Source: a virus. From it: a stretch of DNA of 33,475 nt. Position numbers and translations under genes: made by a program. Each line of letters starts with the position of its first letter. Position 1 is the first letter of the stretch. The DNA lies in the IMG/VR virus record IMGVR_UViG_3300028490_000018, positions 1-33,475 of that record. One strand, given 5' to 3'. The notes under the pieces are model-generated. The model was given only the letters and a program-made list of their open reading frames with translations, made no database searches and was not told the DNA's origin. This document shows positions 16,497 through 25,061 of this stretch, piece by piece.

Positions 16497-17225
16497 ATGA
16501 ATTTAAATTCAGTAAGTAATTTATATAAAGATACAATAGATAATTATTCAGAAGTTGTATTCAATACAAATGGTGGTGTTGGATTACCAGCTTCTATGGA
16601 GACTATTGATAAATTAACAAAAGCACAAGAAGACCATATCGGTGGGTTATGGAATCCAGCAAAATCATATTCATCAGGAGACTTAGTATCTTCTGATAAT
16701 ACAACATTATATATATCATTAATTAATGGTAATACATCGACATTAGATAATGAATCATCTTGGAAAGTAGTTAGAGAAAACTATTTTGCCGATGGTGAAA
16801 TTAATATTGTTGCCTCAGCTTATATTTCATATAGGTCAGTTGATGAAATGGATGGTGGTAATGGGGTGGGTATCTTATCTCATAATATTGAAGCTGAAGG
16901 GATTACGAGAGTTAGATATATAAATAGAGGAACAGTTGATGGTAACGGAAACCCAGTCAAGGATAAAGAAATATCAACAATGGACCTTAGGGTTATATTA
17001 AAGGCAGGAGCAAATATAGAAGATGATAAGTATACTGTTCTTGTTAGTTGTCCAAAGTTAAAAGCGTCATCAGGTGGTATGGCATACTCGGCATATACAA
17101 GAGTTTTTGACAAAACTAAAACAGGATTTACAATAAGTGCTTCAAGAGATAGGATAGGTAGTGAAGAGTGGTTGCCAGGGTGGTCGAGTGCCTATGCTAT
17201 CATAAGTGTAGTAATAATAAAATAA
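16497..17225 (+). CDS. Fibre-array protein 2 (helix, CBM-like motif, beta head)
   Basis: The 242-aa product repeats the plan of its left neighbour: N-terminal helical segment, a CBM-like motif (about 50-90: WNPAKSYSSGDLVSSDNTTLYIS ... ESSWKVV), and a beta-rich head (about 95-242) with GILSHNIEAEGITRVRYIN and YTVLVSCPKLKASSGGM. The head shows no close similarity to that of its neighbours, which suggests different ligands. AGGAGG precedes the start at close spacing. A role in host surface recognition is inferred from position and architecture. Confidence 0.65.
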   Translation: MNLNSVSNLYKDTIDNYSEVVFNTNGGVGLPASMETIDKLTKAQEDHIGGLWNPAKSYSSGDLVSSDNTTLYISLINGNTSTLDNESSWKVVRENYFADGEINIVASAYISYRSVDEMDGGNGVGILSHNIEAEGITRVRYINRGTVDGNGNPVKDKEISTMDLRVILKAGANIEDDKYTVLVSCPKLKASSGGMAYSAYTRVFDKTKTGFTISASRDRIGSEEWLPGWSSAYAIISVVIIK

Positions 17226-17235
17226 GGAGGGTGTT

Positions 17236-17937
17236 ATGGGAAGTTTTAAAGAATGTGATATAAGATTAAAAGGTAAGTTAGAATTAATAACTAAGGCTTT
17301 TAATAATACAATGTGTAATACTGAGACAGATATAAACGGTAATAAAATATTTGGATTTGAGCAGGATATAGTTAAATCTATTCCTCAAAATGGGTCTACT
17401 TTTAAAGATAATACAATTTATGTAAAAGGAGACATCATTAGTTTTAAAGGGGCAGTTTATGTAGCAAAAACATCCAGTCAAGGTCAGAAACCTTATGATA
17501 AATTTTATTTTAGAGAAGTTAATCCTGATTTAAAATATTTAGGTGTTGGATTTAATATAAGAGCATATATATCAAGTAAAGTATCTAATACACCTTATGT
17601 TAATGCTAATGGAGATGTTGTTAATAACATGGTTAAAGTTGTTAAATATGGAAATTCAAAAGGTGTTGAAGATGATGGATATTCTTTGGCACCCAGACCA
17701 TTAGATGCTAAATTCTCTATTGATTTTTTCATGGATGGAAATAATTTACCTACATTTATAAATTTCATGGAACCATCAATGATTAGAAATAATGTAAATG
17801 GAAATCAAGAACTTATTTTCCCACATGTTAATTCAGTCCTTCAAGGTGATTCAAAGTGGGCATTACAAGCTGGGGGAACATTTGAGACAGATAAACATTA
17901 TGCTTTTAATGCTATCGCTATTCAAATGAATACATAA
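17236..17937 (+). CDS. Fibre-array protein 3 (helix, CBM-like motif, beta head)
   Basis: The 233-aa product has a helical N-terminus (about 1-50), a CBM-like motif (about 55-95: DNTIYVKGDIISFKGAVYVAK ... KFYFREV), and a beta-rich head with NIRAYISSKVSN and KFSIDFFMDGNNLPTFINF. AAGGAGGG lies just upstream of ATG 17236. It keeps the order of parts seen in the two preceding genes but little sequence identity outside the motif. This points to an old duplication followed by diversification of the head. Confidence 0.6.
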   Translation: MGSFKECDIRLKGKLELITKAFNNTMCNTETDINGNKIFGFEQDIVKSIPQNGSTFKDNTIYVKGDIISFKGAVYVAKTSSQGQKPYDKFYFREVNPDLKYLGVGFNIRAYISSKVSNTPYVNANGDVVNNMVKVVKYGNSKGVEDDGYSLAPRPLDAKFSIDFFMDGNNLPTFINFMEPSMIRNNVNGNQELIFPHVNSVLQGDSKWALQAGGTFETDKHYAFNAIAIQMNT

Positions 17938-17939
17938 TT

Positions 17940-18566
17940 ATGAATATAAGTAACTCTTTCAAAGAACTGAAAAAACATGGAGATGTTTTAATATCAGTTA
18001 TAACAGGTGACAAGAACTTTATAGATATTAATGGAAACAAATCAATAAGAAATATAGTTTACAATACATTAAAAAATGCTTCATCACAATATAAAGATGG
18101 GATAGGTGAAATATATACAAGTAAACTTGGAGCTGCTCAGGAATTAGACCATGAACAGTCAAGAAGAGCTTTTCATAGTATAAATATTAATTTAGAAGAT
18201 AATAAAACTAAAAGAATGAATACAAGGGTTACATATAATGGACCTTATTTAAAAACAGCAAGAATAGTTAGTTTAGATGATACTATACTTGATTATACAA
18301 TGTCTAAATATTTTAATGTAGATTCAGAGAATATAACAAAATGGGATTTAGTTAATTATAATATAACAGAAACTAAAACAGGTTCATTTTTCTGGATATA
18401 TATGCCAAATACTATATCAGAAATAAAAAATTATGGGGTCTTAAATGTTCCTTATTATCAAACAACAGATGAAAGAAGAGGAATACCATTTAGATTACAT
18501 AAAGAGAGTTTTATAGATGCTGATGGGAATACAGTAGATATGTATCTTAAAATAAGGGAGGGTTAA
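17940..18566 (+). CDS. Fibre-array protein 4 (divergent)
   Basis: The 208-aa product has the helical N-terminus of the array, including an INGNKSIRNIVYNTLKNASS segment comparable to INGKDSVRKIVKRFINTLAR of the first array protein. In place of a clear CBM-like motif there is DGIGEIYTSKLGAAQELDHEQ. The C-terminal part is beta-rich (MNTRVTYNGPYLKTARIVSL..., SFFWIYMPNTISEIKNYGVL). It starts only two bases after the upstream stop. It is the member with the weakest middle motif. Confidence 0.55.
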   Translation: MNISNSFKELKKHGDVLISVITGDKNFIDINGNKSIRNIVYNTLKNASSQYKDGIGEIYTSKLGAAQELDHEQSRRAFHSININLEDNKTKRMNTRVTYNGPYLKTARIVSLDDTILDYTMSKYFNVDSENITKWDLVNYNITETKTGSFFWIYMPNTISEIKNYGVLNVPYYQTTDERRGIPFRLHKESFIDADGNTVDMYLKIREG

Positions 18567-18567
18567 T

Positions 18568-19182
18568 ATGACATTAGCAAAAATACAAGCAATAGTGACA
18601 GGTTATGCTGGGAAAGCACAAAAGTTTCTTGATGTTTTAAGTAATTCATCAACTATATATGATAACATTAGTGAAATTGAAGCAGAAATGATAAATAGTC
18701 AAGGAAGATATTTAGATGAAAATGCTACAAAAACACCTGGTGATATATATACAATAGCAGAAAAAGATTATAATGAAGGTGTAAATAGTTTTATATATAT
18801 AGATAATGAAATAGGTAATTTAACTATATTTGATGAAGTTATATTTAGAGAGCAAGATGAGGCAAATATTATATTATCAGGATATTATAGAAGGGAGACA
18901 CCTTTATTAATTGAGAATGGATTAACGATAACTAAGGTTGGAGCTGATGATAAGTTTAATATTGTTTTTAATGTTACTGAATTAGACCCATTATTTACTT
19001 TCTTTATAATTCCAGTTTACAAGGAACAAACATATACTCCAGATGGTCCACCTATTGTAAGAGTTATTAAATCTATAAGTAATGTTAGTATGGATGGATT
19101 TACAGTTGAATTTAAGCAAGGGGATAACCTATCAATAGATATGGTTGAAAATTTTAAAGTATTAATAATGAGAGGTAATTAA
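18568..19182 (+). CDS. Fibre-array protein 5
   Basis: The 204-aa product starts two bases after the previous stop with an AGGGAGGG-like ribosome-binding site overlapping that gene. An N-terminal helical segment (about 1-50) is followed by a degenerate CBM-like stretch (about 57-95: KTPGDIYTIAEKDYNEG ... FDEVIFREQ) and a beta-rich head with RRETPLLIENGLTITKVGADDKF and LFTFFIIPVYKEQTYTPDGPP. Same plan as its neighbours, with a different head. Function in adsorption is inferred from context. Confidence 0.55.
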   Translation: MTLAKIQAIVTGYAGKAQKFLDVLSNSSTIYDNISEIEAEMINSQGRYLDENATKTPGDIYTIAEKDYNEGVNSFIYIDNEIGNLTIFDEVIFREQDEANIILSGYYRRETPLLIENGLTITKVGADDKFNIVFNVTELDPLFTFFIIPVYKEQTYTPDGPPIVRVIKSISNVSMDGFTVEFKQGDNLSIDMVENFKVLIMRGN

Positions 19183-19184
19183 AA

Positions 19185-19646
19185 ATGAATTGTCAAACAA
19201 TATATGAGAAAATAATATTTCTATTAAATCATTTCTATTATAGAGGGTTTTTAGATAATTTATGGGGATATGAAGAGAAAGTAAAATCAGCATTAAATAA
19301 TGAGTATAAGATACCTTATTCATCAACAAGAACATATCAAGAGGGTGATTTATGTTCATTTGAAGCTAATTTATATATATGTCATACTGTAAGCACTAAT
19401 GTAGACCCAGATAATGGGAATTTTAGATTAATAAATAATGAGAACTATTCTATTCAATGTAAGTTAACAAAGGGGTATTTTAGATATTCAGATAATCTTC
19501 AAGTAAATTTAGCTGAAATACCAGAGGATGACTTAATTATAGAAAATAGATTTGTAAGAGGTAATATAAATGGTATTGATAAATCAAGAATATATATAGT
19601 TTATTATTATACAGGTTCAGGAGACAATGCTATCTTAATATCTTAA
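19185..19646 (+). CDS. Fibre-array protein 6 (short head)
   Basis: The 153-aa product has a helical N-terminus (IYEKIIFLLNHFYYRGFLDN), a well-kept CBM-like motif (about 45-82: STRTYQEGDLCSFEANLYIC ... DPDNGNFRLIN) and a short beta head (about 85-153). The head is much shorter than in members 1-5, making it an intermediate between those and the headless members to its right. It ends before a gap that carries a new promoter. Confidence 0.6.
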   Translation: MNCQTIYEKIIFLLNHFYYRGFLDNLWGYEEKVKSALNNEYKIPYSSTRTYQEGDLCSFEANLYICHTVSTNVDPDNGNFRLINNENYSIQCKLTKGYFRYSDNLQVNLAEIPEDDLIIENRFVRGNINGIDKSRIYIVYYYTGSGDNAILIS

Positions 19647-19666
19647 TTTACATTTATTTATAAAGA

Positions 19667-19675
19667 TGCTATAAT
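19667..19675 (+). promoter_or_regulatory. Extended -10 promoter inside the fibre array
   Basis: TGCTATAAT matches the extended -10 pattern and lies 25 bases before the ATG at 19701, with AAAGGTGA between. It would drive the three headless array genes and the adhesin. Confidence 0.55.
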
Positions 19676-19700
19676 AATATTATAAATAAAGGTGATATAA

Positions 19701-19961
19701 ATGACTTATGATGAAGCAAATGCTAAATTAGTATTATTAACAGATGAATTAACTGATTTATTATCAGGAATTGATTCAGCTGACAAATTATCAACAGAAT
19801 CTATATGTAATCTATATGCTCAGGAATCAAGTAGTTATAATCCAAATGTAATATATGTAAGAGGAACACTTGTTTTTGTAGTTGATAAATATTATAGATG
19901 TAGGGAAGAAAATAAAAATATAGCAGTAACAGATACTAATTATTGGAAGGTGATGAAATGA
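19701..19961 (+). CDS. Fibre-array protein 7 (headless)
   Basis: This 86-aa protein keeps the N-terminal helix (DEANAKLVLLTDELTDLLSG) and a CBM-like motif (about 48-86: NPNVIYVRGTLVFVVDKYYRC ... DTNYWKVMK), and stops right after it. It therefore lacks a beta head. Its stop overlaps the next start (ATGA). A short adaptor or a small sugar-binding subunit of the tail is likely; either is inference. Confidence 0.6.
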   Translation: MTYDEANAKLVLLTDELTDLLSGIDSADKLSTESICNLYAQESSSYNPNVIYVRGTLVFVVDKYYRCREENKNIAVTDTNYWKVMK

Positions 19962-20239
19962 CTTTAACAGAACTAACAACAACATATAACTCATATAAAG
20001 AACTTGTAGCAAGAATAAGAGAAGTTTTAACTAACGAAGGAGTAACGACTTTGCCTCCTGAAATGAAAAAGATAATTGAATTAACTAATAAAAGACATAC
20101 ATTTAAGAAATGGGAGTCAGGAATAACATATTTAGATAATGATATAATTTCATTTAATTTAGATATGTATAGATGTTTAGCATCAAATACTGGGATAGAC
20201 CCAACAGACACTACAAAATGGGTGAAAGTAAATGTATGA
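19958..20239 (+). CDS. Fibre-array protein 8 (headless)
   Basis: The ATG at 19958 overlaps the previous stop and has GGAAGGTGA upstream, so it is preferred over an in-frame TTG at 19943. The 93-aa product has a helical N-terminus with VLTNEGVTTLPPEMKKIIELTN and a clean CBM-like motif (about 55-92: ESGITYLDNDIISFNLDMYRC ... DPTDTTKWVKVNV) at its very end. As in member 7 there is no head. The next gene begins inside its 3' end. Confidence 0.6.
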   Translation: MTLTELTTTYNSYKELVARIREVLTNEGVTTLPPEMKKIIELTNKRHTFKKWESGITYLDNDIISFNLDMYRCLASNTGIDPTDTTKWVKVNV

Positions 20240-20564
20240 TGTAGAATTACAAAAAAGATTTAATGATTATGTAGATAGAATTACAAAAGAAGTAAATCAA
20301 AATCAAGAACAATCAACAGATTTAGAATATGGATTAACATTATATGGATATGAATCAACAATTATTAATTGGGCTAAGGATGAAAGCTTTAATTTTAACA
20401 TAGATAAAATTTATGATGAAGGTGATATTGTATGGTATGAATATAAATATTTTGTAGATGATGATGGATATATTGAGGAATCATACTTTGTATGTAAATT
20501 AGATTTAACGGTAGGTAAAAAACCTACTGATGATACATTTTTTAAGAGGTTAACATTATCATGA
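20232..20564 (+). CDS. Fibre-array protein 9 (headless)
   Basis: This 110-aa protein has an N-terminal helix (DVELQKRFNDYVDRITKEVN), a middle segment LEYGLTLYGYEST, and a CBM-like motif (about 60-110: DKIYDEGDIVWYEYKYFV ... KPTDDTFFKRLTLS) carrying an acidic insertion (DDDGYIEES). It overlaps the preceding gene and the adhesin gene (ATGA), so it is likely translated together with the adhesin. It may connect that adhesin to the tail. Confidence 0.6.
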   Translation: MYDVELQKRFNDYVDRITKEVNQNQEQSTDLEYGLTLYGYESTIINWAKDESFNFNIDKIYDEGDIVWYEYKYFVDDDGYIEESYFVCKLDLTVGKKPTDDTFFKRLTLS

Positions 20565-22255
20565 ATACATTAAAGAGAAACAGTAATGCTATGTTTTTAT
20601 ACAACAGTAAAGAAACATTAGCAGAAGCAGCATATTTTATAACATCTTGGGAAACAGATGCTTCAAATAAGGTATATATACCTGTAAACTCAGCATATAC
20701 ATACGATTATAGTATAGATTGGGGAGATGGTAACAAGGAACAAATAACTGTAAATACTAATCCTGAACATGAATATGTGAATTCTGGAATATATGACATT
20801 AAGATATATGGACAATTCCCTCATTTTTATATAAATAGTAATTCAACAATAGGTTCAAAATTAAGAGATGTAAAACAATGGGGATATATTAAATGGGAGA
20901 GTTTTCACAGAAGCTTCATGGGTTCTTTTTCAACGGAGACATTAGTTTCTGTTATTGATAGTCCTGATTTAAGTTTAGTTACTGATTTTCAATTTGCTTT
21001 TTATGGTATGAAAGCAAATTTTACAAGTATAAATTGGGATATTCCAATAGCTACAAGTTTAAGTTCTTTATTTCAATCATGTTCAAATTTAAATTGTGAT
21101 ATTACTATTAATGCTCCATTAGTTGAAGATTGTTCAAATATGTTTTCAGGTAATTATTATAGTGAAGGTTTAATAACTGTAAATACAACAAGTGCTTTGA
21201 CAAACGTTTCAAATATGTTTTATTATCATACAAAGAGAACAGTGTTACCAGTTGTTTCAAATATGAGTAATGTAACGAATTCAAAATACTTCATGAAAAA
21301 TAACTTTAAATTTAATAGTTCAATTAATGATTTAGTTGATGTAATGGGGTTAAAAACTCTTGAAGGAATATTATTGGGATGTAAAGAATTTAATCAACCG
21401 ATTTCATTTACATCTAATATTGTGACAAATATGAAAGAAATGCTACATACTTGTAAGAAATTTAATAGTCAAATAACTGCTGATACAAGTAATGTTGTTA
21501 ATATGGCATCATTATTTAGGGAATGTATAATATTTAATCAAGAGATAATTATGGATACAAGTAGTGTTACTGATATGTCAAATATGTTTAATAGAACTTC
21601 TGTTTTTAATAATGGAGGACAACCTTTCTCATTTAATACAAGTAATGTAAGTGATTTTGAAGGTATGCTTACTTATTCATCTGAGTTTAATCAAGACATA
21701 TCTAATTTAGATTTCTCAAAAGCTACAAATATAGAGCAGTTCTTACAAGGTTCTGCTTCATATAATAATGCTGGACTTCCTATTACAATGAACTTAGATA
21801 TAATCTACGGTGGATATAGTGGAACTGTCCAAGCATTTTCTGGTTGTAATTCTCTAAATCAAACAATAACATTGACAGGTTGTAATAACTTAAATGGACT
21901 ACCTCACTTTGTAGCAGGATGTGCTATATTTAATAGTCAAATTAATATAGAAAATACAAGCAAGATATATAATATGTCATATATGTTCTATAACACAACA
22001 GCATTTAATCAAGATATTAGTTCTTGGGGTTGGGACTACAGTAAAGTAATATATTATAGTTCAATATTATCAGGAACAGCACTTGATACAACTAATTATT
22101 CTAAATTATTGATTGAACTTGATGCTCAAACAGTTAAACCTAATATATCATTTAGACCTGGAAATACATTAACTTATAATTCAACTGCTGAAGTAGCAAG
22201 ACAAAGCTTAATAGATAATGATTCTTGGACAATTACAGATGGAGGGTTAGTATAG
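20561..22255 (+). CDS. PKD plus BspA-like (DUF285) adhesin 1
   Basis: The 564-aa product begins with a PKD-like domain (about 20-95: YFITSWETDASNK, DYSIDWGDGNKE, HEYVNSGIYDIKIYG) and continues as a DUF285/BspA-type leucine-rich solenoid (about 115-520) with repeats such as FNQEIIMDTSSVTDMSNMF. It ends in a capping segment with FRPGNTLTYNSTAEVARQ and TDGG. BspA-like repeats mediate surface binding, so this is probably the tip adhesin. It is coupled to fibre-array protein 9. The last 95 bases of homologous sequence (22151-22245) are identical to those of a second adhesin gene at 27883-29604. No signal peptide is present, consistent with a virion protein. Confidence 0.85.
   Translation: MNTLKRNSNAMFLYNSKETLAEAAYFITSWETDASNKVYIPVNSAYTYDYSIDWGDGNKEQITVNTNPEHEYVNSGIYDIKIYGQFPHFYINSNSTIGSKLRDVKQWGYIKWESFHRSFMGSFSTETLVSVIDSPDLSLVTDFQFAFYGMKANFTSINWDIPIATSLSSLFQSCSNLNCDITINAPLVEDCSNMFSGNYYSEGLITVNTTSALTNVSNMFYYHTKRTVLPVVSNMSNVTNSKYFMKNNFKFNSSINDLVDVMGLKTLEGILLGCKEFNQPISFTSNIVTNMKEMLHTCKKFNSQITADTSNVVNMASLFRECIIFNQEIIMDTSSVTDMSNMFNRTSVFNNGGQPFSFNTSNVSDFEGMLTYSSEFNQDISNLDFSKATNIEQFLQGSASYNNAGLPITMNLDIIYGGYSGTVQAFSGCNSLNQTITLTGCNNLNGLPHFVAGCAIFNSQINIENTSKIYNMSYMFYNTTAFNQDISSWGWDYSKVIYYSSILSGTALDTTNYSKLLIELDAQTVKPNISFRPGNTLTYNSTAEVARQSLIDNDSWTITDGGLV
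22151..22245 (+). repeat. 95-bp exact direct repeat, copy 1
   Basis: This segment of adhesin 1, encoding its C-terminal cap, is base-for-base identical to 29500-29594 in adhesin 2, including synonymous positions. The genes differ on both sides. Both copies point the same way. Confidence 0.95.
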
Positions 22256-22257
22256 AG

Positions 22258-22290
22258 ACAACCTATTTAGGTTGTTCTACTTTTACTTTA
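22258..22290 (+). terminator. Terminator at the end of the rightward structural region
   Basis: ACAACCT (22258-22264), loop ATTT, AGGTTGT (22269-22275) is a perfect 7-bp stem. T-rich sequence (TCTACTTTTACTTTATCTTT) follows on the + strand. The stem overlaps the last codons of the convergent portal gene; the - strand side lacks a T-run, so it acts mainly on the rightward operon. Confidence 0.65.
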
Positions 22291-23603
22291 TCTTTATTTG
22301 AAGGATTTAAATATTCTTGTTGTTCTTTAAGTTGTGTTTTAGCTTGATTATAATCAAAATCAGGAATAATTTCTCCATCAATTAATGTATCCCAAAAGAT
22401 ATCTAAAGGTAATGAATTATTATCTATCATAGTATTTAAAGCAAATATTGTTTGAGAATCTAATTTAGTATCATTAAAATCTTTATTTAATGTAAGTTTA
22501 AAATCAATTGACTCACCATAAAATTCTTCTGCTATTGAAATACATTGTTCAATACCTTTTTCAATATTTATAGCTATATCAACTAATAATAAGTTTGAAT
22601 TCTTATCATGAAGATTTGCTTCTGTTGCTGTATTAAATGTTTTGTTCATAATTGAACTTGTTTTCTTAACAATTTCTTCTTTAATATCTTTTAAAACATT
22701 TCTTGAAGTTTCAATAGTTGAACCTTTTGCTTCTACAATTTCTAATCCTTCTTCTTGTTTATTTCCAAAAGATAAAGCTTTATTTACACCTACTTTAACA
22801 TTATTGTCTTTTCCCATTTCTTGTTCAAGACCATGAAATACATACATAGGTGTATTAGTCATATGTAAGTTATATCTTAAATCAGAATAAATATTATAGT
22901 GGTCTAAGTTTAAGTCTGCTAAATCCTCATAAGGCATATTATGACCTGATTTGATTTTTATTAATGGCATTACTCCAATGTTTAATACATCCTCCTTTAC
23001 TTTTTCGCCATTACTATCAAAGAATTTAATTCTTTCAGCAGTTATATCAATATATATTTCTTCTTCTTTTGTTTCATATTCACTTCCAATTACATCAACT
23101 GTAATAACTTGTTTGATTACAGCTTGAACAAGAGTTTTAACTCCATTTATTTTTTTATATTTAGGATTTATTACATTTATTCTATCTATTTGAGTAAAGT
23201 ATGGATTCCAGTTTACATCAGTAATATCACTACCAGCATCAACCCATACAAATGTATGCCCATCTCTTTGAACTTTATCAGATACATTCATAAGAAATTG
23301 ATAAATGTTATCTCCTTCTCCATTTATATTATTTATAAATTTATCATATTTTACTTTATAATCTACAATAGGCTTAATTCTAAATAATTTAGATGTAGAA
23401 TCATCAAGAGCTTCTTTTAGATAGTTATAAAATGAACTTCTGTTTAATCTTTGTTCAAATTTATCATCTTCTTCAAGGGCATGCTTGTCTAAATACTTAG
23501 ACCCTTGTTTTTTTACACTGTCATTACCAGCATATAATTCACTCATTTTTATTAATTTAGCATGGTTCTCTTTATATTCTGGTGTTTGAAATTTTATTGA
23601 CAT
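22263..23603 (-). CDS. Portal protein (DUF4055-like)
   Basis: The 446-aa product resembles DUF4055 portal proteins: an N-terminal YLDKHALEEDD ... FEQRLNRSSFYNYLKEALDDSTSKLFRI segment, the FLMNVSDKVQRDGHTFVWVDAG region, a beta-rich clip, and MPLIKIKSGHNMPYEDLADLNLDHYNIYSDLRYNLHMTN-type stem helix sequence. Portals form the dodecameric DNA gate. It lies just downstream of the large terminase but in its own transcription unit, with an extended -10 promoter and AAAGAGG. Being on the - strand and 20 kb from the capsid gene is unusual, since the portal is normally just upstream of scaffold and capsid. Confidence 0.8.
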   Translation of the reverse strand: MSIKFQTPEYKENHAKLIKMSELYAGNDSVKKQGSKYLDKHALEEDDKFEQRLNRSSFYNYLKEALDDSTSKLFRIKPIVDYKVKYDKFINNINGEGDNIYQFLMNVSDKVQRDGHTFVWVDAGSDITDVNWNPYFTQIDRINVINPKYKKINGVKTLVQAVIKQVITVDVIGSEYETKEEEIYIDITAERIKFFDSNGEKVKEDVLNIGVMPLIKIKSGHNMPYEDLADLNLDHYNIYSDLRYNLHMTNTPMYVFHGLEQEMGKDNNVKVGVNKALSFGNKQEEGLEIVEAKGSTIETSRNVLKDIKEEIVKKTSSIMNKTFNTATEANLHDKNSNLLLVDIAINIEKGIEQCISIAEEFYGESIDFKLTLNKDFNDTKLDSQTIFALNTMIDNNSLPLDIFWDTLIDGEIIPDFDYNQAKTQLKEQQEYLNPSNKDKVKVEQPK

Positions 23604-23629
23604 ATCTATTTAACCTCTTTTATTATTTT

Positions 23630-23638
23630 ATTATATCA
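23630..23638 (-). promoter_or_regulatory. Extended -10 promoter for the portal gene
   Basis: On the - strand TGATATAAT lies 26 bases before the portal ATG, between it and the large terminase stop. Confidence 0.55.
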
Positions 23639-23642
23639 TTTT

Positions 23643-25061
23643 TTAAGTAGGAATATCAACCTGAGTAAATTCCTTCTTCTTGATTGGGAATAAAAAATAA
23701 ACTAAATAACCTAAAGCATCTAACATATGGTCTTGACCTGATTCTTTATCAGGCTCACCTTTCTTATTATATACTTGTTGATTTAAATTGCTTATTAAAT
23801 TTTCACATTTGTCATCTATTGCTATTCTGTTCTGATTGAACATAGCATTTACAGATAATACTCTATCCTTTACACGAGGATTCTTTAATTTTGCTTTTAC
23901 TATAAATCTTGCTTTTCTTAATAGTATTATATCAGATATAGAGGCATCAGACGACTTTGTATTTTTACCTGAAGCATCTGGATATATAAATATATTTCCA
24001 CCTATATCTTTTTTCATAATTTCTTCAATCATAGCTGGGGTATCATCAACTCCATATATTTCATCAATTATTTCTATTTTACCATTTCTTATATGAGTTA
24101 TTACAGCTGACATCTTTCCAACGTTAAAGTCCATTCCTATATGAACATCTTCAAAAGTGTATTCTAATCCTTTACTTAAATGTCTCTTCATATCAAATGA
24201 ATCATATACAACATGACCTTCCAAGTTCATAAATTCACCTGCCATATAAGCATTTAACTTATCTGCTGGATATATCAATCTTAATGAATCAAAATATGAT
24301 TGTTTTAAATATATATTATCTTCTGTATGACCTTTGATTGGGATATATTTTTCTAAATATTGTTTATCCTCAGCACTTAGTTTTTCTTTCTTTTTAATGT
24401 CTCTAATGTTCTTTTCCCAGAATTCCCACATAAATCTAAATCCTTCTGGTGTAGTTGTGACTGAAATACTGTTTTCTCCTGATGTAGTAAGTCTATTTCT
24501 TTCAATTATCTTTCTCCACACTTCTTTTGCTTTGTCCCCTGGTAAAGTATCTAATTCATCAATCCAACATCCACCATGTTGATATCCAACAATTTTAGAT
24601 GGGTCTGACATATTAATAAATTTAATTGTTCCTAATTTTGGAAACTTAATTGTTCTATTTGATTTATTTAAAACATATTGATATCCTAAATCTTGAATAA
24701 TGGCTTCAAATCTTTCATAAAGAACAGTCTCAATTAAATCATATGTAGGTTCATATACTCCAAACATATATATTCTTCCTTGTTTTTTTAGTTCAGGTCC
24801 ATATTTTAACATATGTTTCATTGTTCTTATAATACCTGCTTCTGTTTTCCCACATCCAAATCCACCTATCAAGGCAGGAAATGTTGCTTCACTATTTACA
24901 AACTCATCTTGATGTTTAAATAACTTTATATCCATCTTTTTAATTTTTTCTTTTGAAGAAACATCGGTATCATCATATAAAATATCATTAAAATAGTCAT
25001 TATCTACACTAAAATCATCAAACATGTCATCATCTAATGTGTTCCAATCAAAATCACTCAT
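23643..25061 (-). CDS. terL: Terminase large subunit
   Basis: The 472-aa product has an ATPase domain with Walker A GGFGCGKT (residues 66-73) and Walker B with catalytic glutamate in CWIDELD (Asp168, Glu169). The coupling motif lies near SVTTTPEGF. The C-terminal RuvC-like nuclease is marked by HIGMDFNVGKMSAVI, IYPDASGKNTKSSD and GQDHMLDALGYL with the expected acidic residues. It packages DNA into the head through the portal. Its ATG overlaps the small subunit stop (TAATG) behind GGAGG. The acidic first 35 residues are an N-terminal extension beyond the usual core. Confidence 0.95.
   Translation of the reverse strand: MSDFDWNTLDDDMFDDFSVDNDYFNDILYDDTDVSSKEKIKKMDIKLFKHQDEFVNSEATFPALIGGFGCGKTEAGIIRTMKHMLKYGPELKKQGRIYMFGVYEPTYDLIETVLYERFEAIIQDLGYQYVLNKSNRTIKFPKLGTIKFINMSDPSKIVGYQHGGCWIDELDTLPGDKAKEVWRKIIERNRLTTSGENSISVTTTPEGFRFMWEFWEKNIRDIKKKEKLSAEDKQYLEKYIPIKGHTEDNIYLKQSYFDSLRLIYPADKLNAYMAGEFMNLEGHVVYDSFDMKRHLSKGLEYTFEDVHIGMDFNVGKMSAVITHIRNGKIEIIDEIYGVDDTPAMIEEIMKKDIGGNIFIYPDASGKNTKSSDASISDIILLRKARFIVKAKLKNPRVKDRVLSVNAMFNQNRIAIDDKCENLISNLNQQVYNKKGEPDKESGQDHMLDALGYLVYFLFPIKKKEFTQVDIPT

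Noticed and set aside
19943-19957. TTG start for fibre-array protein 8
   Set aside because: It lies on the ribosome-binding site itself; ATG 19958 with GGAAGGTGA and an ATGA overlap is better.
20561-22255. Diversity-generating retroelement target
   Set aside because: No reverse transcriptase gene or template/variable repeat pair is found; the 95-bp repeat is exact, without adenine-directed changes.
23109-23387. Aromatic, Ile-rich + strand frame inside the portal gene
   Set aside because: It mirrors the AT-rich coding strand and lacks a ribosome-binding site; the portal frame explains the DNA.
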